A stretch of 64,000 nucleotides of DNA from Acidimicrobiia bacterium (lineage in GTDB: Bacteria > Actinomycetota > Acidimicrobiia > IMCC26256 > JAOSJL01), in the NCBI GenBank assembly GCA_027494115.1, contig JAOSJL010000001.1, positions 703,926-767,925 of the forward strand. Reading direction: 5' to 3'. The number at the start of each line of letters is the position of its first letter. The first letter of the stretch is position 1. The notes beneath the pieces were generated by a model. The model was not told where the DNA came from, ran no database searches, and worked only from the letters and a program-made list of their open reading frames with translations. Below, in pieces: positions 27,179 to 36,687 of this stretch. The translations under genes and the position numbers were made by a program.

Positions 27179-28796
27179 ATGACAGACACGGGAGACGGGT
27201 TCGACCCGTCGGGTCTGCCGCGCAGTCGGGCCGAGCGTCGGCAGACCCGACGTCGTCGAAGGATCGTCGCGATCGTTGGTGGCGTCGTTGCCGTCGTGGC
27301 ACTCGGCGTCGCTGGAGCGTTCTTTCTCCTGAGCGACGACTCGTCGGAGGCTGTCGCAACCGACACCGACGAGTCGGCCGACGCACCCACCACCACGACC
27401 TCCGCCCCCGCGGAACCCGCTGAAACTCCCCCGGAGACGGAGCCTCCTGCGCCCTTCGAGGGGTGGGTGAACCCTGCGTCCGTGGGCAAACCGTTCCCGG
27501 GCGCCACCGTCGAGGGGCTCCTCACCTTCCGCGGCAATCCCACGCGCACCTTCTACGGGGCAGGCCCGGTCCCCACCGCACCCGAGGAGCTGTGGCGGTA
27601 TCCGGACGAGGCGATGTGCTCGCTCAGCTCCGACAAGGGCGAAGAGACGCGGTGGTGCGGCACCGGCTGGACCGGCCAGCCGGCGGTGTTCGAGCGGGAC
27701 GACCGCACCTGGGTGACGTTCGGTGCCTACGACCGGGCCGTGCACTTCGTCGATGGCGACACCGGAGACGACATCCTCCCGCCGTTCCCCCACCGGCGAC
27801 ATCATCAAGGGGTCGGTGAGCATCGACCCCGAGGGCTACCCGCTTCTCTACACGGGATCGCGTGACAGCTTCTTCCGCATCCTCGCGTTCGACGGGTCCG
27901 AGGCGCGGGAACTGTGGAAGCTCCCCGCCGACTACGTGGGCCCCACGATGTGGAACGATGACTGGGACAGCTCCCCGCTCATCCTCGGCGACTACCTCTT
28001 CGAGGGCGGGGAGAACAGCCGCTTCTACATCGTGAAGCTGAACCGCGGTTACGACGACGACGGCGCGGTCACGGTGGCGCCCGAGCTGGTCTTCCACGAG
28101 GCGGGATGGGACGACGAACTCGTCGCCGCGGTCGGCAGCGAGGTCTCGATCGAGGGTTCGCTCACCGTCATCGGCGACACGCTCTACTTCGCCAACTCCG
28201 GCGGGCTCGTGCAGGGCTGGGACATCGGCGGACTGCGCACCGGCTCGGGCCCACCCACGCGCGTGTTCCGCTTCTGGACGGGCGACGACACCGACGCCAC
28301 GGTCGTGAGCGACGAGGAAGGGATGCTCTACGTCGGCTCGGAGTGGGAGCGTCACAACGAGCGCTCGAAGGAAACGGGTCAGATGATGAAGCTCGACCCG
28401 TCGAAGCCCGACAACCCGCTGGTGTGGTCGCACACCGACCAGGGAGCCGAGAAGGCGGGTGTGTGGGGAACGCCCGGGATCTACGAGGACCTCGTGATCT
28501 TCACGACGTTCAACGGACGGGCACTCGGCATCGACCGGGCAACCGGTGAGGTGCGCTGGGAGATCACGGTGCCGCCGCCGCTCATGGGTTCGCCCGTGAT
28601 CGTCGACGGTGTGTGGCTCCAGGGCGACTGCAACGGCTCGCTGCACGCGTACGACGTGACCGACACCCACGCCGAGCCGGCCGAGATGTGGTCGGTGCCG
28701 GTGGGCGGCTGCATCGAATCGACCCCGGCCGTGTGGAACGGCCGCATCTACGTCGGCACCCGCGCCGGCCAGATGCACGCTTTCGGCGATCGGTAG
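27179..28796 (+). CDS. membrane-anchored beta-propeller (PQQ-like) protein, frameshifted
   Basis: About 538 residues when restored. One N-terminal membrane helix (residues about 35-55, IVGGVVAVVALGVAGAFFLL) is followed by a Thr/Pro/Glu-rich spacer and then a PQQ-binding-like beta propeller. Blade motifs include LWRYPDEAMCS, GTGWTGQPAVFERDD, DSSPLILGDYLFEGG, GTPGIYEDLVIFTTFNGRA and CIESTPAVWNGRIYVG. The frame changes at CCCCC 27789-27793; removing one C restores FPTGDIIKGSVSIDPEG. A quinoprotein enzyme or a structural propeller; no quinone ligands can be assigned. Confidence 0.8.
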
Positions 28797-28892
28797 CGGC
28801 CAGGCGCGACCAGCATTCAGGCTGGATTCAGGACGGCATTCGTAAGGTCGGCTCTCAGCCTGCTGTTGGGCACGCGCCGAAGGAGGCCGACG

Positions 28893-29771
28893 ATGATCCC
28901 GCAAACCAGGAACCTCAGGCATGGGCCACACGTCCCGAGACCGTTCGTCGTGGTGTTGATCGTCGCGGCGCTGACCCTGGCCGCCTGCGGCAACGACAGC
29001 AGCGGTGGATCGAGTAGCGGCAGCTCCTCGGGCAGTGTGGCCACGTCGACATCCATCGCCGGGACTGCCGCCGGGTCGGACCTCCCCCAAGGTGACGACC
29101 CGGTCGACCTCGACCCGGCAACGTTCACGGCCGACATCACCAACCCCTACTGGCCGATGGAGCCCGGGACGCGCTGGTCCTACACCGAGACCGGCGCGGA
29201 CGGCACCGAGCTCGAGATCGTGGTGACAGTCACCGACGAGACCAAGGAGCTCGCGAACGGGATCACGGCCCGGGTGGTGCGCGACACGGTCACCGAGGAC
29301 GGTGAGCTGATCGAAGACACGCTCGACTGGTACGCGCAGGACGACGCGGGAAACGTCTGGTACATGGGTGAGGACACCGCCGAGATCGAGAACGGCGAGA
29401 TCACGACGAAGGCAGGCTCGTTCGAAGCGGGTGTCGACGGCGCGCTACCCGGGATCATCATGCCGGCGGATCCACAGCCGGGGATGAAGTACCGCCAGGA
29501 GTACTTCGAGGGAGAGGCGGAGGACAACGGCGAGATCCTGAGTGTCGACGAGATGGCCGAAGTGTCAACGGGCTTCTACGACGACGCTGTGCTGACGAAG
29601 GACACGATCACACTCGAGCCCGACGTGCTCGAGTACAAGCTCTACGCACGCGACGTCGGCCCGGTGCTCGTCTTCGGGGTCTCAGGCGGCAGCGGCGTCG
29701 AACGGCTCGTGAAGATCGACCAGGCGCCCGCGGGTGCGGGCACCGGTCCGCTCGGCACCCCGAACGAGTAG
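28893..29771 (+). CDS. secreted lipoprotein, unknown function
   Basis: 292-residue lipoprotein with lipobox TLAACGND, a Ser/Gly-rich spacer and a beta-rich domain. Recognisable blocks are DITNPYWPMEPGTRWSY, DWYAQDDAGNVWYMGED and PGIIMPADPQPGMKYRQEY. I know this only as an uncharacterised family of actinobacterial and cyanobacterial lipoproteins. ATG 28893 has AGGAGG six bases upstream. It is preceded by the propeller gene, so a joint cell-surface role is possible. Confidence 0.8.
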   Translation: MIPQTRNLRHGPHVPRPFVVVLIVAALTLAACGNDSSGGSSSGSSSGSVATSTSIAGTAAGSDLPQGDDPVDLDPATFTADITNPYWPMEPGTRWSYTETGADGTELEIVVTVTDETKELANGITARVVRDTVTEDGELIEDTLDWYAQDDAGNVWYMGEDTAEIENGEITTKAGSFEAGVDGALPGIIMPADPQPGMKYRQEYFEGEAEDNGEILSVDEMAEVSTGFYDDAVLTKDTITLEPDVLEYKLYARDVGPVLVFGVSGGSGVERLVKIDQAPAGAGTGPLGTPNE

Positions 29772-29868
29772 TCCCCCGAACAGAACCATCGAGGGCGTCG
29801 AGATCCCGCTTCGTGGCAACGTCGGCCCACCCGACCGGAGGAAGCATCTCCATCAGCGTATCGGCGGA

Positions 29869-30444
29869 TCAGGCTTCGCGTGCCGGGTCGCGGCCGAAGA
29901 GCTTCAGCAGTCGCGTCTGCGCGTCATCGCCGGGTGCAGGGTCGATCGGCGGATCGAAATAGTCGGGCGTGGACGCGAAGATCTCGGCGTAGGGCTGAGC
30001 CCAGGTGAGACACGGCTCGACGAGGTCGCCGCCGAGATGATCGTCGGCGCCGATTCCTCGGGCGAGGTCCCACGCGTGGACGACGAAGTCGGCGTAGCGC
30101 TGCCAGAGATACTCCTCGGCGGAGAAGTCGCCGAACGAGAGGTGCACGACCGTCTGGAGATCACCGAGACCCTCGGCTGCCTCGCACGCGGCGTCGGCCG
30201 ATTCTCGCCACGCGCGTTTCGGGTCGTCACCGAGGACGTCGCCCTCGAAGCGGTCGCCCACCTCGTCGATCGTCTGTCCCTCGAGGATCGGCGTGACCCA
30301 GAGGTTCTCACTCACGTTGTGATCGAGCAGCGCCGTGACGTCCCACTCGGAGCACGGCGTGGGTCGGTGCCAGGCGTCGTCGCCGATGGCGTCGACGAAC
30401 TGCGTGAACCGCTGCGCTCCCTGCCGGTGCAGTTCGACGATCAT
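29869..30444 (-). CDS. TIGR03086-type mycothiol/DinB-like metal-binding protein
   Basis: 191-residue four-helix protein of the mycothiol-dependent maleylpyruvate isomerase N-terminal fold. Typical blocks: WHRPTPCSEWDVTALLDHNV and FADFVVHAWDLARGIG (shortened in the actual sequence to YADFVVHAWDLARGIG). The histidines of these blocks form the metal site of DinB-like proteins. Members often use mycothiol as cofactor. ATG 30444 overlaps the upstream small gene's stop as ATGA. Confidence 0.85.
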   Translation of the reverse strand: MIVELHRQGAQRFTQFVDAIGDDAWHRPTPCSEWDVTALLDHNVSENLWVTPILEGQTIDEVGDRFEGDVLGDDPKRAWRESADAACEAAEGLGDLQTVVHLSFGDFSAEEYLWQRYADFVVHAWDLARGIGADDHLGGDLVEPCLTWAQPYAEIFASTPDYFDPPIDPAPGDDAQTRLLKLFGRDPAREA

Positions 30445-30749
30445 GGTCGGCGACGCTGGCGACACCGGCTGCGGAGCTGTGCGCCAACCTGACCACGCAG
30501 GTGCATGGCGGGGTCGCCATCACCCGGGAGTCGACACCCACCTGCTCCTCGAACCGTTCGACGCCCACTGAGCGACTCGACGGCGGAGCGGCCCGTATCG
30601 CCGTACTGCTGCACCGAGGTATGCCCATCGCGGGTCAGCAGGGCCCGGGAGAGCACGTTGAGGTTGTGGGGGTCGGTCGAGCACCAGACGGCGACCGGAT
30701 CGTGCGGCGCGGACTCGATCCGTAGTCCGGTAAAGGAGGGTGTGCTCAT
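30441..30749 (-). CDS. small conserved-looking protein downstream of baeRF; C-terminus uncertain
   Basis: ATG 30749 follows the baeRF gene by 22 bases. The first 60 residues (TGLRIESAPHDPVAVWC…SRALLTRDGHTSVQQYGDTG) look like a real protein with high third-position GC. After about 30568 the frame becomes arginine-rich and loses that bias, so a frameshift is likely. A second minus frame (GVERFEEQVGVDSRVMATPP) would continue it. I do not recognise the family. Confidence 0.5.
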   Translation of the reverse strand: MSTPSFTGLRIESAPHDPVAVWCSTDPHNLNVLSRALLTRDGHTSVQQYGDTGRSAVESLSGRRTVRGAGGCRLPGDGDPAMHLRGQVGAQLRSRCRQRRRP

Positions 30750-30771
30750 TCCGTCTCCCCGCTGCCGGAGG

Positions 30772-31848
30772 TCAGCGCAGGACGAGCCCGACACGGCCGA
30801 GATCAGCCAGCGAGCCGCCCGCCACGAACTCGACGGTTCCGCCGGCGCGGACAACGTGCTCGACGAGCTCGTCGACCGGGTCGTCCATGACGTCGGGCCC
30901 CGTTTCGTCGGCCCGGACGAGCTGATAGTCGACTTCGCGTGCCGGCTCCGCCCGGTAGTCCTCCTCGACGACGAGAAGGTGGCCGCGACCTTGACGGGCG
31001 AGCTGCCACACCTCGTCGATTCCACTCACGGCGTTCTGGGTGTGGACAGCGCCACCGAGTTCGGCGATGGCCTCGCGACGTTGATCCTCGAGATGTTCCT
31101 GGAGGATCGGCCATGCCTTCTCGCCGAGATCGTGCGCGGTCGTGTCGTCGTGCGCGCCGCCGATGTGTCCGATGACGAACTGCGTGTTGCTGCTGACGTC
31201 TTCGAACATAGCGGTCGAGACCTCCACCCCGGCGAGCACGATCGGGAGCGGATCGCCACGGCTGACGTCGGTGAGTGCCCGGTCGACAGCACGGTAGAAG
31301 TTGCGCCACTGCTCCTTGTCGTCCCTGCCCGGTTGCCGCGCGAACCGCCCGGCGACGGCACGCCGATCCCGCGGAACGACGTCGGCGGTGAGTGGAAAAC
31401 CGTGATCGGTGACCTCCCGCAGATCCTCACGGACGGCCTCGTACAGACGAGTCGCCCGGTCCGACACGACGAGCAGTCGGTAGCGCGCGCTGCGACGCAC
31501 CCCTTGAATGAGCGAGCGGGTCGCCGGGGTGGTCCCCAGGGCGACCGTTTCGCTCACCGGGAACGGCACCATGTGTGTCTCGGCGCTGTCAGTGGTCGCA
31601 ACGATGACAAAACCGAGGGCGCCGGCACTCAGATCGACGCTGTCGGCGGCTTCATCGAGATGACGACAGAGCGGACCGGTGATGTCGGTGTCGCCGGTCG
31701 AGCGAACCTGCGCTTTGGCGTCGGCGACGAGGTTTCGGAGTCGGATGCGGTCCTCGTCGTTGTGCGGTCGGTGCCGATCGAGCGGCGCTGTGATGGTCAC
31801 GACGAGATCGGCGTTGACGCTCAGGAGCTTGGTGACGACGTCGAACAT
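30772..31848 (-). CDS. bacterial archaeo-eukaryotic release factor family 3 (baeRF3-like)
   Basis: 358-residue protein of the baeRF group, bacterial proteins sharing the eRF1/Pelota fold (as classified by Burroughs and Aravind). It begins with [28 protein letters not shown]. The central block ([19 protein letters not shown]) and the C-terminal L7Ae-like part ([22 protein letters not shown]) are characteristic. A ribosome-rescue or stress role is proposed for the family but is not shown. ATG 31848 has GGGAGG seven bases upstream. Confidence 0.8.
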   Translation of the reverse strand: MFDVVTKLLSVNADLVVTITAPLDRHRPHNDEDRIRLRNLVADAKAQVRSTGDTDITGPLCRHLDEAADSVDLSAGALGFVIVATTDSAETHMVPFPVSETVALGTTPATRSLIQGVRRSARYRLLVVSDRATRLYEAVREDLREVTDHGFPLTADVVPRDRRAVAGRFARQPGRDDKEQWRNFYRAVDRALTDVSRGDPLPIVLAGVEVSTAMFEDVSSNTQFVIGHIGGAHDDTTAHDLGEKAWPILQEHLEDQRREAIAELGGAVHTQNAVSGIDEVWQLARQGRGHLLVVEEDYRAEPAREVDYQLVRADETGPDVMDDPVDELVEHVVRAGGTVEFVAGGSLADLGRVGLVLR

Positions 31849-32057
31849 CCGATGCCTCCCGGCTGGGTGGCTCCCCATCTTGTCCGCGGCGAACAGGAAC
31901 TCCTAATCGCGTACCTCGTCGACTCGGGAAACGGTGGCAATCCGACAGAACGTACCTGTCGAGGTGGCGGTCACACCGCAACCTGCGACCTGAAGCGCGG
32001 ACGGCCATGAGAACGCATTCGCGGTTGTTGCTTGCCGCGGGCCCCTCTTCGTCGGGG

Positions 32058-32873
32058 CTAGCGGCGGCGCTGAGATTCGCGGGCTGGTGCGATGATCGTC
32101 GCCCGGCGTCCATTGATTCGCGCATCGTCCTCTCCGAGCACCTGGCAGCGCTGCGTTTCGTAGCGGTCCCACAACGCGGCGGTCCACGCACACAGTGCCG
32201 CGTCGAGAAGGTCCTCGCGGTGTTTGGCTTCGACATTGCTCTGGGGCGTGGGGAGGTCGACAAGACGGAGCGTCTCCGGATGTGAGGTGAGATCCATCGG
32301 TAGGTCCTCCGTCACGAAGTCGCTCACGCGTCGAATCAGCTCGTCCGTTTCCGAGGCGCGCAGTTCCCTCCACGACGCCGCCGGCATCTTCGGAGGCTTG
32401 CGCTTGTAGCGCGGTCGCTCGTGGTCGTAACCGAGCGCACGGACACCCACGATCGTCGTATACGGGTAGCACTCGAAGATCCGCCGTGCTCCGCCTTCGT
32501 TTCCCTCGGTGCCGTCGTCGTAGCGAAATCCACGCTCTTCGAGGAGTCTCCGCAGCGCCACCCCCTCCTGCCCGGTGCTGGACAGGTTCGAGGCGTTCGC
32601 GAAGACCTTCCATGATCCGTAGCGACGACCGACCTCCTTCTCGCACTCCCGCATTCCCTCCGGATTCTCGATCACAAGCGGAGCGTCGATGAAAGTGAAC
32701 GAATCTTCGCCCGCATGCTCGTTGATCCAGTCAGCAACGTCCTGCGTGTTCGCGAGCCAGCCGGCGTCCGAGATCCTGCCGTCTTCCTGAAGGGCGACGA
32801 GGCCCGTCTCGTTCTTTCCACTCCACGCGAGATCAATGCCGAGGTAGGGCGCCTCGTCGTGCTCGTCGATCAC
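32058..32873 (-). CDS. DUF429 (RNase H-like fold) protein
   Basis: 271-residue DUF429 protein. The N-terminal YLGIDLAWSGKNETGLVAL gives the catalytic-style Asp of RNase H-like folds, with later FIDAPLVIENPEGMRECEK and EDLLDAALCAWTAALW. Predicted nuclease, substrate unknown. Start GTG 32873. The 209 bases between it and the baeRF start hold nothing I can identify. Confidence 0.82.
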   Translation of the reverse strand: MIDEHDEAPYLGIDLAWSGKNETGLVALQEDGRISDAGWLANTQDVADWINEHAGEDSFTFIDAPLVIENPEGMRECEKEVGRRYGSWKVFANASNLSSTGQEGVALRRLLEERGFRYDDGTEGNEGGARRIFECYPYTTIVGVRALGYDHERPRYKRKPPKMPAASWRELRASETDELIRRVSDFVTEDLPMDLTSHPETLRLVDLPTPQSNVEAKHREDLLDAALCAWTAALWDRYETQRCQVLGEDDARINGRRATIIAPARESQRRR

Positions 32874-32893
32874 ATCAACCGCCTTCGATCGGC

Positions 32894-33898
32894 TCAGCCG
32901 ATCTTGTTCCAGGTGCCGCAGCCGTCACTCGAAAAGGCGGCGTCGGAAGCCGCGATCGTCACGGTCTTCGGCCCCTCGCCGAGGTCGTTCGTGATGATGT
33001 CGTCGAACTCACCGGAGAGACCCGACAGGCGTTCCCAGTAACAGAACTGGCCACCGTCTGTCTTGTAGGTGCCGGGCTGGATATCCGTCCCGACAACGTG
33101 GAGTCCATCGCCGAACGAGTTCGCCTCCGCCGCGGCTTCGGCGCCTGCGATCTCACCCTCACGGGCATCGAGATCACTGGAACGCTTGTCGAGGTCACCC
33201 GAGCGCTTGTCGAGGTCGGCGGCCTGCTTGTCGAGCTCGGCAGCCTGCTCATCGAGGTCGCCCTGTGCGGCCGCGACCTGATCGTCGGCATCCTTCTTGG
33301 CGGCGTCGATCTCGGCCTGCGCATCCTCGGCCGCCTTGTCAGCGTCGTCGCGTGCGGAGTCGGCGTCGTCGTTGGCCTGGTCGAGGTCCTTCTGCAGGCC
33401 GTCGGCCCGTTCCTTCTCCTCGTTGGCACTCGACATGCCGACGGCCGCGCCACCGAAGATTCCCAGCACGAGAAACAAGGCAGCCGCGCCGTAGAGCAGC
33501 GGCTTCGAGGACCGGCGGTAGGAGTCCTTGAAACGTGTCCAGAGTCCGCGTTCGGGTGCGGCCTCGCCATCGTCGGCGGTGAGCACCGCCGCGCCGGCGA
33601 GCGGGACACCGCCCGCGTCCTCGGTACCAGGCGGGGGCGGAATCGCTCCGGCGTCGGTTTGGGGAGCCTCGGCGGTCTCGTCGCCACCGGGTGGCATGGA
33701 GGGTGCGTTGATAACCGGTTCGGTCGCGGTGTCGGCACCGGGAGGTGGCGGGGGAGGTGGAGGCGGCGGGGGCGGGGGCGTGTTCCCCGAGTCGATCTCG
33801 TCGACAGGTTGGAGAGGCTCGGTGCCGGTGGAGTCGGACCAGGTCGCGTCGTCGTCGGCCGGGTTCTGTTCCTGCGTGTCGTCGGTTTCGTCACTCAT
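32894..33898 (-). CDS. membrane-anchored coiled-coil protein with proline tract
   Basis: 334 residues: an acidic N-terminus, 13 consecutive prolines (about 42-54), another Pro/Gly region, one transmembrane helix (LLYGAAALFLVLGIFGGAAVG, about residues 133-153), a long Asp/Ala/Lys coiled-coil (about 160-250) with repeated DLDKRS units, and a C-terminal beta domain (GTDIQPGTYKTDGGQFCYWE … CGTWNKIG) with paired cysteines. That last domain recurs in actinobacterial surface proteins. Role unknown; probably cell-envelope. ATG 33898. Confidence 0.8.
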   Translation of the reverse strand: MSDETDDTQEQNPADDDATWSDSTGTEPLQPVDEIDSGNTPPPPPPPPPPPPPGADTATEPVINAPSMPPGGDETAEAPQTDAGAIPPPPGTEDAGGVPLAGAAVLTADDGEAAPERGLWTRFKDSYRRSSKPLLYGAAALFLVLGIFGGAAVGMSSANEEKERADGLQKDLDQANDDADSARDDADKAAEDAQAEIDAAKKDADDQVAAAQGDLDEQAAELDKQAADLDKRSGDLDKRSSDLDAREGEIAGAEAAAEANSFGDGLHVVGTDIQPGTYKTDGGQFCYWERLSGLSGEFDDIITNDLGEGPKTVTIAASDAAFSSDGCGTWNKIG

Positions 33899-34199
33899 GA
33901 TGGACCTCTTCTCCGCTGAGCCCAGAGCGATCTCCCGGGCCACTCGTCCCGGTCTCTGATCGGAGGCTGGGTGGGATCGCTGAGGATTCAGGCCGAGGCG
34001 CTGCGTTCCCTTCACCTGTGGGCCACAGTGACCTCGCGGCAGGGACGAAGACCCACCTCGATCGCATGTCGGCGAACCTACCGAGGGGCTGGGACACGGC
34101 GGGGCGCTGCCATCGCACACAGCCGGGTGTCCCAGGTGGGGTGCACGGTGGCGGTGACGGGGCACGGATGCGTGCGATATTCAAGGCAGGAGCGCCGCC
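33899..34199. other. 301-base divergent intergenic region
   Basis: Between the divergent coiled-coil gene and the small membrane gene. I see no convincing gene, RNA or promoter motif beyond a GCAGGAG ribosome binding site at 34186-34192. Confidence 0.4.
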
Positions 34200-34484
34200 A
34201 TGTTCAACGTCTTCAAGCTCTCAGGGCAGGACTGGAAGAACCTCGACGGCTCAGGCCGGCTGATCGCCGGCTTCGTCTTCTTCATCTGCTGGTCCGGCCT
34301 TTACCAGCAGAACGGCAACTGGCTGCTCTCGTTGGCGTGGGCGGTCCCTCTGTTCGTCGGGGTGACCTTCATGACCGTGGCCGTCGTCGCCGTATGGGCT
34401 CTGCCTCTCATCATCTGGGAGTTCGTCGAGAATCGCGCCGACGCTCGGCGCACGCGCCGAGCACATCACCGCCGGCTCCGGTAG
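34200..34484 (+). CDS. small two-helix membrane protein
   Basis: 94 residues with two hydrophobic helices (LIAGFVFFICWSGLYQ; LFVGVTFMTVAVVAVWALPL) and a basic tail (RRTRRAHHRRLR). ATG 34200 follows GGCAGGAG. Unknown function. Confidence 0.7.
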   Translation: MFNVFKLSGQDWKNLDGSGRLIAGFVFFICWSGLYQQNGNWLLSLAWAVPLFVGVTFMTVAVVAVWALPLIIWEFVENRADARRTRRAHHRRLR

Positions 34485-34571
34485 AGCCGCGGGACCTTCG
34501 TCCCATCGCATGAGATGCGATCTGCTCTATCGCCTCGCGGTCCGCCGGATGACGGTGGTGGGGAGGCTCTC

Positions 34572-35879
34572 ATGGCCGATCAACATTTCTGCACCCAGTG
34601 CGGTACCGAAGTCGAGGCGGGAGTCAACTTCTGCCCCTCGTGTGGCACACGGGTCGAGGCGATGGCGTCCGACGACACGGTCCCGCACGACACCGTGGCT
34701 CCGCCCGACGCCCACGAACCCGAGGACGAATCAGCCGGCTGGTGGAGTTCGCTGCCCACGGGAGCGAAGGCGCTCATCGCGGCGGGCGGCGGTGCGCTCA
34801 TCGTGTTGATCGTCGTTCTCGTCGTCCTCCTTCTGAACAACGATGACGGCAACCAGGCGGCGGACAGCACGACGACGACCACGCCGGGCGAGATCTTCCT
34901 CGAGACGGCGGGATCGCTCGGTACGGACCCGTTCACGGGTGAGGTCTTCGCCGAGCCAGTCGTGAGCACCACGGCGCCCGCACCGGACCTGGCGACCGGC
35001 GGTGCAGGCGAGATCCGCACCGAGTCGGGCGGCAATCCGGGCCTCTACGGTGGAACCCGCAACCGGGCCGAGTGCAGCCAGACCCAGCTCGTCGACTTCC
35101 TCGAGAACAACCCCGACAAGGCCGACGCCTTCCTGGCGGCTCTCAACTCCGATCCGACACTCAGCTGGAGCGACACCACACCGCTGCGTCGCGGCGACCT
35201 CGACGACTACCTCGAAGAGTTGACCCCCGTCACGCTGCGCTACGACACCCGAGTCACGAACCACGGCTACCGCGACGGACGACCCACGCCGCGCCAGACC
35301 GTGCTGCAGGCAGGAACCGCGGTGTTCGTGGACGCGTACGGCGTGCCCCGGGTCCGCTGCGAGTGCGGTAACCCGCTCATCCCACCCGCACCGGTGCGCT
35401 CCGGCTTCACCTACAGGGGTGACAAGTGGACGGGCTTCGACGAGAACCGGATCATCGTCGTCAACACGTCCGAGACGATCGTCGAGAAGTTCGTGCTCGT
35501 CGACCTCGCCACCGGTGACCGCTTCGAGCGTCCCGTCGGCTCGACCGGCGGTGACGACGTACCTGTCACGACGAGCACGACCACCACCACTACGACGGCG
35601 CCCCCGCCGCCGGCTGTCACGCCTGTCAACACACCCGAGGACGCCCTTGCCGACTATGCCTACGGGCAGGGCCTCACCTACAGCGGCGACTGCGAGTTTC
35701 TCGACCCCGACCTCGACGTCGGAACGTGGTGCTCCAAGCTGCTCGAGGATCTCGGCGTCGAGCGCACCTACCTCTTCGGCGAGGCGTTCACGGGCAACGG
35801 CGTGCAGCTGCTCGTCGGCCAGACCGAGACCGGCTGGGCCGTGATCAACGTCACCGAGAGCAACAGCGAAGGGCTCTGA
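34572..35879 (+). CDS. zinc-ribbon membrane protein with extracellular DUF6777-like domain
   Basis: 435 residues. An N-terminal zinc ribbon (FCTQCGTEV…FCPSCGTRVEA) is followed by one membrane helix (IAAGGGALIVLIVVLVVLLL, about residues 73-92). The extracytoplasmic domain contains GGNPGLYGGTRNRAEC and RCECGNPLIPP, which I associate with DUF6777. After a Thr/Pro linker there is a small domain with two cysteines (SGDCEFLDPDLDVGTWCSK). Unknown role at the cell envelope. ATG 34572 is used because the zinc ribbon starts immediately. Confidence 0.8.
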   Translation: MADQHFCTQCGTEVEAGVNFCPSCGTRVEAMASDDTVPHDTVAPPDAHEPEDESAGWWSSLPTGAKALIAAGGGALIVLIVVLVVLLLNNDDGNQAADSTTTTTPGEIFLETAGSLGTDPFTGEVFAEPVVSTTAPAPDLATGGAGEIRTESGGNPGLYGGTRNRAECSQTQLVDFLENNPDKADAFLAALNSDPTLSWSDTTPLRRGDLDDYLEELTPVTLRYDTRVTNHGYRDGRPTPRQTVLQAGTAVFVDAYGVPRVRCECGNPLIPPAPVRSGFTYRGDKWTGFDENRIIVVNTSETIVEKFVLVDLATGDRFERPVGSTGGDDVPVTTSTTTTTTTAPPPPAVTPVNTPEDALADYAYGQGLTYSGDCEFLDPDLDVGTWCSKLLEDLGVERTYLFGEAFTGNGVQLLVGQTETGWAVINVTESNSEGL

Positions 35880-35920
35880 TCCCTCGCCGGGCGACGCTGA
35901 CCACGACCCGAAGCAGATGG

Positions 35921-36664
35921 CTAGTTCGCCGCGAAGGTTCCCTCCAGGTGCCACACACCGGTGAAGCCGTCGAAGGCGCCGCCCACGATCGTGCTCGTCC
36001 ACTCCAACGTGTAGGCGCCGGTGTCGGCGTCGTAGGTCCCGAGGGGTGCGGTCGTGCCGTCGGAGGTCGATCCATCGGGCTTCGGGGCCCCCTGGTTGAA
36101 GCTCTGACCGTTCCAGTCGACACCGGCCGCGCTCAGGTCACCGCTCAGAACACCGGAGTCGTCGGCCGAGAGTTCCGGAGCGGGAGTGTCGGTCTCGGTC
36201 TGGGGGTCGACGGGGTTCGTCGCCAGTGCGAAGCCGACGGCAAAGAACACCGGCGGCTCGATGATCGCTGCCGCGAGCCCGTTGCCCGCGTCGTCGAAGG
36301 CCGGATCGGGCTGCGGCTGGTAGTCACCCGTCATCAGGCCACCGTCGGTGCCCGGTGACAGCGCGGTCCACGTCGTGTCGCCACACGTCGAATCGGCGTT
36401 GTCGATGAACGGTCCGGCCTCGAGCGTTCCGCCCGACTGGACCATGCGGAAGTAGGAACCGCTGGTCACGCCGGCGTCGGCACACTCACCGGCGTCGACA
36501 CCGAAGACACCCACGAGCGATCCGCCCGCAGCCGCCTCCTCTGTCGTCTCGCTCGAACCGTCGTCGTTGTCATCACCACTGTCATCGCTGCTGCACGCCG
36601 CGGCCACCAGGACCAGGGCTGCCAGCAACGCGACCAGCGCTGCCATACGTGGGTGGGATCTCAT
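35921..36664 (-). CDS. secreted lipoprotein, last gene of the sulfur-type operon
   Basis: 247-residue lipoprotein with lipobox VLVAAACSSD and an acidic linker. The mature domain contains two cysteines (GECADAG and DNADSTCGDTTW) and beta-rich repeats; I do not recognise it. ATG 36664 has AGGAG upstream. It lies 23 bases after the duplicated membrane protein and may be its extracytoplasmic partner. Confidence 0.75.
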   Translation of the reverse strand: MRSHPRMAALVALLAALVLVAAACSSDDSGDDNDDGSSETTEEAAAGGSLVGVFGVDAGECADAGVTSGSYFRMVQSGGTLEAGPFIDNADSTCGDTTWTALSPGTDGGLMTGDYQPQPDPAFDDAGNGLAAAIIEPPVFFAVGFALATNPVDPQTETDTPAPELSADDSGVLSGDLSAAGVDWNGQSFNQGAPKPDGSTSDGTTAPLGTYDADTGAYTLEWTSTIVGGAFDGFTGVWHLEGTFAAN

Positions 36665-36687
36665 GATTGTCTCCTCGTTTGGGAAGT

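Noticed and set aside
27624..29090. 488-codon minus-strand frame
   Set aside because: Antisense to the propeller and lipoprotein genes, whose own motifs are clear.
33721..33790. GGC/GGA repeat as a regulatory repeat
   Set aside because: It encodes the proline tract of the coiled-coil membrane protein and needs no other explanation.
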